DNA of 64,000 bases from Segatella maculosa DSM 19339 = JCM 15638 (GTDB lineage Bacteria; Bacteroidota; Bacteroidia; Bacteroidales; Bacteroidaceae): contig NZ_KB908321.1 in the NCBI RefSeq assembly GCF_000382385.1, forward strand, positions 297,999 to 361,998, given 5' to 3'. Below are positions 53,448-61,223 of this stretch, piece by piece. A program made the translations under genes and the position numbers. Under the pieces are notes generated by a model, which made no database searches, had not been told where the DNA came from, and saw nothing but the letters and a program-made list of their open reading frames with translations. The stretch's first letter is position 1. Each line of letters starts with the position of its first letter.

Positions 53448-54869
53448 TTATTTGAATCTCGTATATATCACCGTCAGTTTTACAGGAACATTGCCACCGG
53501 ATAGTTTTGTGCTTCTAATAGACATATCGTTATAGACACCTGTTGGATAGCTTGCAGAATAGCCACCCGTTTGAATAGTCATATCCGTTGTTGTCACCGG
53601 AATGATGACCACTTTGTTCCAATTTGCTGATGCCATGCCTCTCTGTTTGGTAGCATACATCATACGAATCATCGGTCCTATATTGTTGAATGTGTATCCA
53701 TTATTGCTTAGAGTGGCAACAAAGGAGTTCTTGTAATTCGTAAAGTTATGATGCTGAAAGAAAGTCTGTACACTGTCGGCTGGAATCATTAATATTTTCT
53801 TTGGAGCCTCAAGTGGATAAGTGCTTGTTGTTGTATTATTGATTCGTTGTAATGTTATCTTGGCAGTGTTGATGCTGTCCTTTTCGTGTCCTGAGATAAT
53901 GTTCTCAACAGGCAACGTCATTTGTGTAAATATGCCAGCCGGCGTTTTCAGATAAGTTCCGGTGTTATCGTTTATCAATTGACGGAGCGCATTGGCATCA
54001 TTCGTAATATGAGTTGTTTGCATTACTTCCTGCGTGCCTCCAAATGTTGCGACCCGATTATAAACGGAGTCTTTGTATTGCATGCGGAAGTAGACGTAAA
54101 GAATAGAGTTATATATCTTGGCTATGGAGCCCAATCCGCCATCTGCTTTGAAATAGAAGCCGGGTATGACATTATGAATGAACTTATAAGAATTCTTGAA
54201 GTTACCGGGACTTTCATAATACTTATTCATAACGTAAGAGCCATAGTTCTTGTAAGTCTTACCATCTTTATCCGTATATGACTGATTGAGCGGTATACGA
54301 ATACATGGACTATGGTCTTCGTTAGCTTTCTTAGAGGTGGAACTTTGTATGTCGGCCAAAGTGTATGTCTTGCCTATTGTCAAGCCGGAACCTCTTACAT
54401 AGCCTTCGGTTATCGGGTTGAATGAGGTATAATAATCTTTATTGTCTTCTATCGGTTTATTTAACTCATACATGGTAAGGTGCATTGGGGCCAAAGTATC
54501 GCCGACATTGTTTTCATGGAACAGCCTGATTTCGCATGAGTCTGCATAAATTTTTCCCGCCTCTTTGGAAACGATACTTCCTGATTCAGGGAAATTGAAA
54601 TCCTCTAAAACGCTGAATTGCGTCATAAAGTCGGCTGTGATATCGGTTCCGGTTTCCGGGTCTTTGAACTTACCTACATAGCCACTTGTATTCCGAGACA
54701 ATACTGCATTGGCTGAAATGGATTGAGTAGTGACATTAAATGTATCCGTGGTTATTTCCAACTGGTCGAATTTGTCGGTCAATGACGTTCCGATGCCATC
54801 TGTTGTGTCATCACAAGATACTATAACAAAGGAAGCAAGCAAGATACTTGCAATATGTTTCAATTTCAT
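53448..54869 (-). CDS. DUF4270 domain lipoprotein
   Basis: 473 residues from the ATG at 54869 (a TTG one codon upstream is not needed). Lipobox FVIVSC with Cys19. The body shows DUF4270 features: DGIGTSLTDKFDQLEITTDT, SRNTSGYVGKFKDPETGTDI, FSVLEDFNFPESGSIVSKEA, ADSCEIRLFHENNVGDTLAP and HNVIPGFYFKADGGLGSIAK. It is probably a beta-rich outer surface or periplasmic protein. Function unknown. It lies 25 bases after the glycogen synthase gene on the same strand. Confidence 0.85.
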   Translation of the reverse strand: MKLKHIASILLASFVIVSCDDTTDGIGTSLTDKFDQLEITTDTFNVTTQSISANAVLSRNTSGYVGKFKDPETGTDITADFMTQFSVLEDFNFPESGSIVSKEAGKIYADSCEIRLFHENNVGDTLAPMHLTMYELNKPIEDNKDYYTSFNPITEGYVRGSGLTIGKTYTLADIQSSTSKKANEDHSPCIRIPLNQSYTDKDGKTYKNYGSYVMNKYYESPGNFKNSYKFIHNVIPGFYFKADGGLGSIAKIYNSILYVYFRMQYKDSVYNRVATFGGTQEVMQTTHITNDANALRQLINDNTGTYLKTPAGIFTQMTLPVENIISGHEKDSINTAKITLQRINNTTTSTYPLEAPKKILMIPADSVQTFFQHHNFTNYKNSFVATLSNNGYTFNNIGPMIRMMYATKQRGMASANWNKVVIIPVTTTDMTIQTGGYSASYPTGVYNDMSIRSTKLSGGNVPVKLTVIYTRFK

Positions 54870-54894
54870 CAAAATGAATATTATACGTTAATAC

Positions 54895-55710
54895 TTATTC
54901 CCCAACGTTGGGACTTATCTCCTTATAGAAGTCGGCATACGCTCCCATAAAATCTTCACCCGGATATTGAAGAACCGGAAGATGCTTTTGCGTCGCATAA
55001 GCCAACAGGTCTTTGTGTATATTCGGGCTGGCTTCAATGACTCCGTCACTATAATCAAGTGCTAATTTTCCCAATTCTTTGAAATCAAATTTATCGTTAT
55101 AACCAGCCATGAGACTCTTTTTGGCTTCTCTGAAAGCGATTATCTCCTTGAATTTACTTCCCAAATCGCCTTTCATTTGTTCTGAAAAGAGGGCGGTAAT
55201 GATTTTTGTATTGGTAAAAGAAGGCTCATCATGATAAGCTGTTTTAATATAAAAGGGCACAACTGAACTCATCCAGCCTTGACAATGAATGATATCCGGT
55301 GTCCATCTCAGCTTTTTTACCGTTTCCAATACGCCCCGAGCAAAGAAAATGGCCCGTTCACCATTGTCGGCATATTCTTTCCCAGTTTCGTCTGCAGTCA
55401 TCTGACGCTTCGTGAAATAGTCATCATTGTCAATGAAATAAACCTGTATTCTTGATTGCGGTATTGAGGCCACCTTGATGATAAGCGGGTGATCCGTATC
55501 ATCAATGATAAGATTCATTCCCGAAAGCCTGATTACTTCGTGCAATTGGCCACGACGCTCGTTGATATTCCCCCATTTAGGCATAAAAGTGCGAATCTCA
55601 AGTCCGCATTCCTGAGCTTTCTGAGGTAAATCGCGCCCCATGATTGACATTTCAGTCTCAGGAACGTACGGAGTGATTTCTTGATTGATGAATAATACTT
55701 TCTTTGCCAT
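54895..55710 (-). CDS. Single-domain glycogen/starch synthase (GT5 N-terminal domain)
   Basis: 271 residues. The sequence matches the N-terminal, acceptor-side Rossmann domain of GT5 glycogen synthases: KKVLFINQEITPYVPETEMS, LPQKAQECGLEIRTFMPKWG, IQVYFIDNDDYF, ERAIFFARGVLETVKKLRW and PDIIHCQGWMSSVVPFYIK. The nucleotide-sugar-binding C-terminal half of a normal 470-residue enzyme is missing, with no frameshift or remnant behind the stop. Such short forms are usual in Bacteroidales. It may need a partner, or not be catalytic at all. The upstream -7 element is at 55736. Confidence 0.82.
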   Translation of the reverse strand: MAKKVLFINQEITPYVPETEMSIMGRDLPQKAQECGLEIRTFMPKWGNINERRGQLHEVIRLSGMNLIIDDTDHPLIIKVASIPQSRIQVYFIDNDDYFTKRQMTADETGKEYADNGERAIFFARGVLETVKKLRWTPDIIHCQGWMSSVVPFYIKTAYHDEPSFTNTKIITALFSEQMKGDLGSKFKEIIAFREAKKSLMAGYNDKFDFKELGKLALDYSDGVIEASPNIHKDLLAYATQKHLPVLQYPGEDFMGAYADFYKEISPNVGE

Positions 55711-55735
55711 GTCAATATTTCAGATTTGAATAGTG

Positions 55736-55743
55736 CAAAGTTA
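55736..55743 (-). promoter_or_regulatory. -7 element of the glycogen synthase gene
   Basis: TAACTTTG on the minus strand, 26 bases before the ATG at 55710. The -33 element is not clear, as the upstream sequence is a poly-T run. Confidence 0.5.
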
Positions 55744-55877
55744 TAAAAAAAAAAGCGAATAGGAGAGAAAAATAATCTAAAGCGGCGAATTTGGCTGTTA
55801 ATTCGAACATTTTTATAATTCTTCTTCCTTATTTAAGAAAAAAATAGTTATTTTGCAACGCCAATAGGAGAAAGAAA

Positions 55878-56747
55878 ATGAAAGTCTTTAATAAGATTGT
55901 TGATTTGCAGAATGCGCTTTTCCTTGCGCGAAAACAAGGCAAGAAGATTGGTTTGGTGCCAACGATGGGAGCGTTGCATGAGGGGCATGCCTCTTTGATA
56001 ACGAAGAGTATCGGAGAAAATGATATAACGGTGGTTTCTGTTTTCTTGAACCCGACTCAGTTTAATGACCAAAACGATTTCGACCGTTACCCAAGAACGC
56101 TTGAGGCCGATAGCCGTTTGGTCGAGGCTTGCGGCGCAGATTACATATTTGCTCCTTCCGTCAAGGATATATATCCCTGTCCCGACACCCGCCATTTTGA
56201 GTTTCCTCCCGTGACGACGGTCATGGAAGGGGAACGCCGTCCCGGCCATTTCAACGGAGTGTGTCAGGTTGTGAGTCGTTTGTTTTATATTGTCCGACCG
56301 GACAGCGCTTATTTCGGAGAGAAGGATTGGCAGCAGATTGCCGTCGTCAAGCAACTTGCGAAATATATCAATAGCAATGTGCGAATTGTCGAATGTCCGA
56401 TTATCCGCGATCCCGACGGCTTGGCCAAAAGCAGCCGCAACAGTTTGCTGACTAAGGAAGAGCGTGCCATTGCGCCTGCAATTTATCAAATATTGCGCGA
56501 AAGTGTAGGCTATGCCGAGACGCATTCCTTAAAAGAGACGCGCAACATGGTTGTAGAGCGCATCAATGCGATACCGGAACTTGAAGTAGAATATTTTGAA
56601 ATAGTCGACGGCGACAGCCTGCTGCCCGTCGAAAACTGGGAGCGTTCGGAGTATATCGTGGGGTGTATCACGGTATATTGCGGTAAGACACCCGTTCGGT
56701 TGATAGACCATATCAGATATAAAGATAGAAAAAACAAAAGACGATGA
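55878..56747 (+). CDS. panC: Pantothenate synthetase
   Basis: 289 residues, class I synthetase-like fold. [16 protein letters not shown] carries the HIGH-like motif. [20 protein letters not shown] and [20 protein letters not shown] bind pantoate, and YFGEKDWQQ and [12 protein letters not shown] are the later conserved blocks. It joins pantoate and beta-alanine using ATP. TAGGAG lies 8-13 bases before the ATG. A weak TTATTTTG -7 element precedes it at about 55849-55856. The stop overlaps panD by four bases. Confidence 0.97.
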   Translation: MKVFNKIVDLQNALFLARKQGKKIGLVPTMGALHEGHASLITKSIGENDITVVSVFLNPTQFNDQNDFDRYPRTLEADSRLVEACGADYIFAPSVKDIYPCPDTRHFEFPPVTTVMEGERRPGHFNGVCQVVSRLFYIVRPDSAYFGEKDWQQIAVVKQLAKYINSNVRIVECPIIRDPDGLAKSSRNSLLTKEERAIAPAIYQILRESVGYAETHSLKETRNMVVERINAIPELEVEYFEIVDGDSLLPVENWERSEYIVGCITVYCGKTPVRLIDHIRYKDRKNKRR

Positions 56748-57088
56748 TGATTGAAGTCTTGAAAAGTAAGCTCCACTGCGTTACGGTTACAGAGGCAAAC
56801 CTGAACTATATGGGGAGTATTACGATTGATGAAGATTTAATGGACGCCGCAAACCTGATTGCCGGCGAAAAGGTTCAGATTGTCAACAACAACAACGGCG
56901 AGCGTTTTGATACCTATATCATCAAGGGCGACCGCGGAACCGGCTGTGTTTGCCTGAATGGCGCAGCGGCCCGTAAGGTCCAGGTGGGCGATGTCGTCAT
57001 TATCATCGCCTATGCTCTGATGGAATTCGAAGAAGCCAAGAAGTTTGTTCCAACCGTAGTGTTTCCCAAAAAGGGAAACCTTCTTTAG
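56744..57088 (+). CDS. panD: Aspartate 1-decarboxylase
   Basis: 114 residues. The self-processing Gly24-Ser25 site is in NYMGSITID, which yields the pyruvoyl group. [19 protein letters not shown] and [17 protein letters not shown] follow. It makes beta-alanine for PanC, encoded just upstream with a four-base overlap. A GTTTCCC/GGGAAAC hairpin at 57061-57079 lies within the last codons, followed by pyrimidine-rich sequence, and could act as the terminator. Confidence 0.97.
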   Translation: MMIEVLKSKLHCVTVTEANLNYMGSITIDEDLMDAANLIAGEKVQIVNNNNGERFDTYIIKGDRGTGCVCLNGAAARKVQVGDVVIIIAYALMEFEEAKKFVPTVVFPKKGNLL

Positions 57089-57115
57089 CCTCTTTTCTCA
57101 ATCGGAAAATTATTC

Positions 57116-57215
57116 CAGCCATATTGTGCGCCAATCTCACCCATATTGGCGCGTGAAATGGCTGAGATTACCGTTCAATATAGCTGAAATAAAAAGGCAG
57201 GATGGCTGATGCGGC
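57116..57215. repeat. 22-bp periodic array (CAGCCATAT family), about five units
   Basis: Units begin at 57116, 57138, 57160, 57182 and 57204. The first two read CAGCCATATTG and CACCCATATTG, the others GGCTGAGATT, AGCTGAAAT and GGCTGATG, which is the inverted form. They closely match 36275-36318. The array starts 28 bases after the panD stop. Confidence 0.8.
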
Positions 57216-57236
57216 CAACCGCCCGAGCAGGTGCGG

Positions 57237-57341
57237 GATGCACGGCTCGTGCATCTGTCCACGTTTTTGTTGACAGTTGACGCGTAGATGGGTGGACAAG
57301 TTGATTGTTCCGCGCTGAACGGACGCACGAACCATGCGTCC
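57237..57341. repeat. REP-like hairpins
   Basis: GATGCAC (57237-57243) pairs with GTGCATC (57249-57255), and GGACGCA (57321-57327) pairs with TGCGTCC (57335-57341). GTCCACG and GGTGGAC also pair loosely between them. The region is more G+C rich than its surroundings. Such palindromes are scattered in many Bacteroidales genomes. Confidence 0.5.
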
Positions 57342-57487
57342 CTACCTCCCCCGTCTCGGCTTTTTATTTTCCCCCTCTCGGCTATTTGTGCCTCCATTCC
57401 TACCGCATTGTGCGTTGGAACAGCTTCATCTTACCACGCAATATGACAGCTATTTCATCACAAAAAGGGTTGAGAAAAATTTCCTTA

Positions 57488-57540
57488 CGGGAAGAAATAA
57501 TTTTTCATACGTTTGAAGATGATTTCTAAAACGTATCTAA
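57488..57540. repeat. Three-unit remnant of the CCCGTAT-family 22-bp array
   Basis: CG anchors at 57488, 57510 and 57532 are 22 bases apart, within TTACGGGAAGAAATAA, TCATACG and AACGTAT contexts matching the arrays at 16085 and 25305. It stops where the sequence of the mobilizable element seems to begin. Confidence 0.6.
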
Positions 57541-57637
57541 TTGAGAAAGAACAAGTTACCTTGTAATACAAACTAAACAGGTAACGATTTGGAAACGAGC
57601 GAAGTGCTTTCTGTCGCATGTTTCTTCATCAACAAAG

Positions 57638-57691
57638 AACGCTTGTTATTCTATCTGCAAAGATAATCATTTGCTTTGAATAACAAGCGTT
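57638..57691. repeat. 14-bp inverted repeat near the element edge
   Basis: AACGCTTGTTATTC (57638-57651) is perfectly repeated in inverted form at 57678-57691, with a 26-base loop, then TTTT on the plus strand. It lies 74 bases beyond the relaxase stop. It may be a terminator or part of the recombination end. A smaller pair, GTTACCT/AGGTAAC, is at 57555-57585. Confidence 0.55.
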
Positions 57692-57764
57692 TTTGATAAG
57701 AATTTCGTTCATTTGCGTCATCATTGAGTTTTTTGGGTGATTGGAAATAGAGAAGAGCTATCTA

Positions 57765-58844
57765 TTATATACCTCTTCCTCGTTTCTTCTTTTTCTTGGC
57801 TTGGTTTCTGAGTTTATGTTGCCAAGCCATCTCGGCATAATCATCACCGTGTGTCTGTGGATTGATAAGTCCACCTGCTCCCGAAATCATTTCTTCGGCA
57901 GCATTCAAGGCAGTGCTTGCTACATTTCCTACGGCTTGTGCAATGGATGAACTTTCGTTTGTTTTTGTAGGCGGTATGTATGAACGACTGGGAGGAACAA
58001 GTTGATAGCCTGTGTCTGATTGAACTTTATTCTTTGTAGTCTTATCTGCTATTGTGTGAGCTTTTGTTATCGTCTCCTTTGTTTCGGCTTTATTGGCTAT
58101 CTCAAAGTTCTTCTGCAAGGAACGGTATCCGAACTCTCTGCCGATTTCAGAAGCTTTGAATGTCTGGCCACAGTAGGAGAACTTCAAACCATATACTTTG
58201 CCCTGCTTGTTCTTCAAGCGTTCGATGGTTACACCACTCTTGTTAAGGTCGTAGAGGAACATGGAGTGTCCCGTGATGCCTGTGCCTTTGTATTTTTCAA
58301 GTAGGGCATAGCAAATCTTCTGTATTTGTTGCTTGGTCTGTTCTCTCGTAGGATTGGCCTTTGCTTTCTGATGCTTCCTCTCCGCCCTGACCTCCTTTGC
58401 GATAGTCAAGCCTTTCGAGCGGCTTATTTCCTCCGCCACTCTTGCTGCTCTGTTGCTCGCAAAAGTGGTATCATAAACCTCACCGTACAGACTGATGCGG
58501 TTGGCAATGATATGGATATGCCTGTTGTCGGTGTCCTTGTGCGTTACCGCCACCCATTGATGATTGTCAAGTCCCATTTGCTTGGCAAACAGATGGGCTA
58601 TCCTCATCAATTCGGAAACAGGAAGCTTTTTCTCGTCCTGCGGTGCGATGCCTATTTCAACGCGGAGAAACTTGTTCCTGCAACGGCTGTTATGGTCGCT
58701 GACCACTTTCATTTCTTCATAGATAGTCTTTGGCTCCCTGCTGCAAAGATTGTGAAAAGCAAGCCGATAGCCGAGTTTGCCCTCTCTGAAAATATAGTCC
58801 AAAGCCGTGCTGCCGTGTGCTATCGCCTTACATTTTCCTATCAT
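57765..58844 (-). CDS. Relaxase / mobilization nuclease (MobA/VirD2 family)
   Basis: 359 residues. The N-terminal relaxase domain has the first motif with Tyr in STALDYIFREGK. The third motif HKDTDNRHIHIIANRI (about residues 102-117) holds the histidine cluster with metal ligands. The C-terminal half is basic and ends KKKKKRGRGI, as common for DNA-handling proteins. It nicks oriT and leads the strand into the recipient, using the transfer machinery of a resident conjugative element. The start overlaps the mobC end by 17 bases. Confidence 0.93.
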   Translation of the reverse strand: MIGKCKAIAHGSTALDYIFREGKLGYRLAFHNLCSREPKTIYEEMKVVSDHNSRCRNKFLRVEIGIAPQDEKKLPVSELMRIAHLFAKQMGLDNHQWVAVTHKDTDNRHIHIIANRISLYGEVYDTTFASNRAARVAEEISRSKGLTIAKEVRAERKHQKAKANPTREQTKQQIQKICYALLEKYKGTGITGHSMFLYDLNKSGVTIERLKNKQGKVYGLKFSYCGQTFKASEIGREFGYRSLQKNFEIANKAETKETITKAHTIADKTTKNKVQSDTGYQLVPPSRSYIPPTKTNESSSIAQAVGNVASTALNAAEEMISGAGGLINPQTHGDDYAEMAWQHKLRNQAKKKKKRGRGI

Positions 58845-59259
58845 CTCTTGTCAGATTTAAGACCTTATATATCTCATCGTCCACACGAAAATGAGGGTCG
58901 TAAAATCGCTTAAATGCTTCCTTTGCACATAGGGAAAGGTTCTTTGTGATATGTAGCCAATCCTCGTCCTTGACCTTGATGAGGTTGGAAACCTGCCCGT
59001 AGAACCTTCCTGTATGCTGGAGTATGGCAATGGCTTCCTTTTCATTGTCCGTCATCTTAGGAACAGAAATAATCTCTCCACTAAGAAGCATCTCGCGACA
59101 GTAATCAGAGAACTTTCTCCCTGTGCTTTCTGCCTTCGATTTGATACGTTGCTTTTCCTCTAAGGTACACCTTACCTTGATGAACTCCGTCTTGTTCATC
59201 TTCTGCTCTTCCTTATTCTGTTGCTGCCACTTGGCAGTCTTTCTATTATATCTGTCCAT
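58828..59259 (-). CDS. MobC-like relaxosome accessory protein
   Basis: 143 residues from the ATG at 59259; an internal ATG at 59199 with a GGAAGAG site before it gives 123 residues and is equally plausible. FIKVRCTLEEKQRIKSKAES and FSDYCREMLLSGEI form a ribbon-helix-helix-like DNA-binding part. FYGQVSNLIKVKDEDWL is typical of MobC. It should help the relaxase open oriT. The candidate oriT lies about 100 bases upstream of this gene. Confidence 0.85.
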   Translation of the reverse strand: MDRYNRKTAKWQQQNKEEQKMNKTEFIKVRCTLEEKQRIKSKAESTGRKFSDYCREMLLSGEIISVPKMTDNEKEAIAILQHTGRFYGQVSNLIKVKDEDWLHITKNLSLCAKEAFKRFYDPHFRVDDEIYKVLNLTRDDRKM

Positions 59260-59352
59260 ATAAGTTTCTTTGAAAGTTAATCATTTTAGATGATTTGTTA
59301 TTGCTTAATTTCTGAACACTGACCGATGAGAACGGAGTGATTACGGTCTAAT

Positions 59353-59412
59353 CTCCCCGACAATTAAACGAGGGGAGCAAGCGCAGTTTGTGGGTACAAA
59401 CTGACGTCTTGC
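59353..59412. other. Candidate oriT region
   Basis: Two inverted repeats lie directly upstream of mobC. The first is CTCCCC/GGGGAG (59353-59358 and 59372-59377). The second is the perfect CAGTTTGT/ACAAACTG (59384-59391, 59396-59403) with loop GGGT, framed by GCAAG and CTTGC (59377-59381, 59408-59412). Position and structure fit an origin of transfer, but no nic site is proven. The whole non-coding gap is 59260-59608. Confidence 0.5.
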
Positions 59413-59608
59413 AATGCTACCTAACAGACCGTTTACGCATAAAGCGTTTTGCCGTCCAAAAACGAATGCCGTGCATTCAGTATCTAACTGCGTTCGTGGT
59501 ATTCCCACCGTTCAATGTATTCAGTAAAAATGGTCATTGGTACTATTCTAAAACGGTCAAGGATTTTGAGTGAAAAAGAAATAATAGCACTCGACCTTTT
59601 TCTACAGT

Positions 59609-60070
59609 TTACAGTTTTCTCCATTTCTCTATATCCTCACCGTATTCCTCCAAATGGATGCGCACAAGGTTTTCGATAAAGCTTGACACGTTGGAACCCT
59701 TGTCACCCAACCTACGGACAATGAAGTCCGCACGTTCCTGTGTCTCTCTGCTCAGATAGACCGCCTTTCTCTCGCTTAGCTTTGTTGGAACAAGGAACGC
59801 CTGCTTGTATACTTCGAGTGTCTCTTTTCTCATCTTAGCACTGATGCGTCTTTGAACGGTTGCGTTCTCTGTATGCTGTGCAGACTCGGCTGGCGTGGCA
59901 TGCTCTATGGCATGCTCTGTTTCTTGTTGTTTTTGCTCTTGAGTATTTCTCATTCCTTTTGCCCGAAACTCAGCGACGGTCTGTTCACTTGAACTTTTAG
60001 CTGGGCTCATACCAAAAGTTTCTCCTATGAAACGATCTATTTCTTCTATGTTTCTTCTTTCCTTTTTCAT
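59609..60070 (-). CDS. DUF3408-like protein of mobilizable elements
   Basis: 153 residues from the ATG at 60070 (a GTG one codon upstream is less likely). The first 75 residues are polar and low-complexity (EQKQQETEHAIEHATPAESA). The C-terminal part, KAVYLSRETQERADFIVRRL and NVSSFIENLVRIHLEEYGED, resembles the ribbon-helix-helix-like end of DUF3408 proteins found in Bacteroides conjugative elements. It probably binds DNA. It starts 4 bases after the primase stop. Confidence 0.7.
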   Translation of the reverse strand: MKKERRNIEEIDRFIGETFGMSPAKSSSEQTVAEFRAKGMRNTQEQKQQETEHAIEHATPAESAQHTENATVQRRISAKMRKETLEVYKQAFLVPTKLSERKAVYLSRETQERADFIVRRLGDKGSNVSSFIENLVRIHLEEYGEDIEKWRKL

Positions 60071-60074
60071 CACT

Positions 60075-61043
60075 CTATCTTATTTTAAGTTTGACTTGTT
60101 TTATTTTGTTACTTGTATTTGGAGTTTTCTCCAACTTTTTCTGTGGCTCACGAACACGGCTGACGTGATATTCGTTAAGGTCTTTGAAGTCTCTATAATA
60201 CACGGTCATATCTTCTACCTTAAAACCTGCGTTTACAAATTCCTGCACGGCTTTTCGCCCTGCATCGTCATTATCAAGAAAAGCACGAACAGAGGTTATA
60301 TTCCTCTCGTTCAGGTAGTGAATACTTCTTGCTACATTACTCACGGAATTCATCACAAGGCATTGGTTGGTTACTTCCTCTTTCATTGAAAGGAAAGAAA
60401 GAAAATCCATAAAGCCCTCAAACAGACAGACTGGTTTTGCCTTGTCCTCAAATATTGGAGTGATGTCCTTCGGGGCAATCGTTCCTTTGAATATTTTGTT
60501 GTCCCGAAGTTCATAGCCTCCTGATAGATTGGTAAAGCCGATGGCTTCATATCTTCTTCCCCTTACCTCGTAGCTGATACATTTGAGAAAGGGTGTTGCC
60601 TTTTCTAAATCAATACAGCGTTCCTTTGTGAGATACTCCTGCAAATATGGCGGCAGGGTGTCTGATATGCTTGCCAGTCTCCTTGTTCCGCTTGCCGTTA
60701 CATGCTCTCTTTGATTTGGACTGATGTATATTCCTCTATTTGTAAAACTGTAGCTGTGCGCTGTATACTCTAAAGCGTTCTGCCCCAAACGGCAGATGGC
60801 TTCCGAGAGCGTGCAGTCCTCCAAGCGCATATAAAGGTCAATAATGCTTCCACCCCTGCCTTCGGCATAGTCTATCCAAAGGTTCTTTTCCGTGTCCACT
60901 TTGAAACTCGGATGCGTTTCCTCCCTGAGCGGTGAACGGTACATTGCATAGGCTGGTTTCCTGCGGACAGGCCTGATACCCTTCCTTTCGAGATACTCCA
61001 CGATGGAATATCGCTTGATAAGTGATAAATCTTCTTCTTTCAT
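60075..61043 (-). CDS. Toprim/CHC2-type DNA primase
   Basis: 322 residues. The N-terminal CHC2-like part lacks the usual Cys knuckle and has YAMYRSPLREETHPSFKVDT and WIDYAEGRGGSIIDLYMR. The toprim domain has PVCLFEGFMDFLSFL with the catalytic Glu, and VRAFLDNDDAGRKAV with the DxD. It would prime the transferred single strand in the recipient. It lies in the element operon. Confidence 0.88.
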   Translation of the reverse strand: MKEEDLSLIKRYSIVEYLERKGIRPVRRKPAYAMYRSPLREETHPSFKVDTEKNLWIDYAEGRGGSIIDLYMRLEDCTLSEAICRLGQNALEYTAHSYSFTNRGIYISPNQREHVTASGTRRLASISDTLPPYLQEYLTKERCIDLEKATPFLKCISYEVRGRRYEAIGFTNLSGGYELRDNKIFKGTIAPKDITPIFEDKAKPVCLFEGFMDFLSFLSMKEEVTNQCLVMNSVSNVARSIHYLNERNITSVRAFLDNDDAGRKAVQEFVNAGFKVEDMTVYYRDFKDLNEYHVSRVREPQKKLEKTPNTSNKIKQVKLKIR

Positions 61044-61223
61044 TGTTTTGATACTTTAATGGGTTGAATGATAATTATTTATGCTTGTCTGTTTTATGGT
61101 TTTACCGTTTCCAAAGTTTTTCCCTCCAAACTTTTTCATCTTTCTTCTTACTACATACTATTCTGTGATAAGAGATTGATAATCAGTATTACTTTGTAGT
61201 ATAAGACAATACTACACATTCTA

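Noticed and set aside
57089..57764. tRNA gene as integration site of the mobile element
   Set aside because: No cloverleaf or T-loop sequence was found at the left edge.
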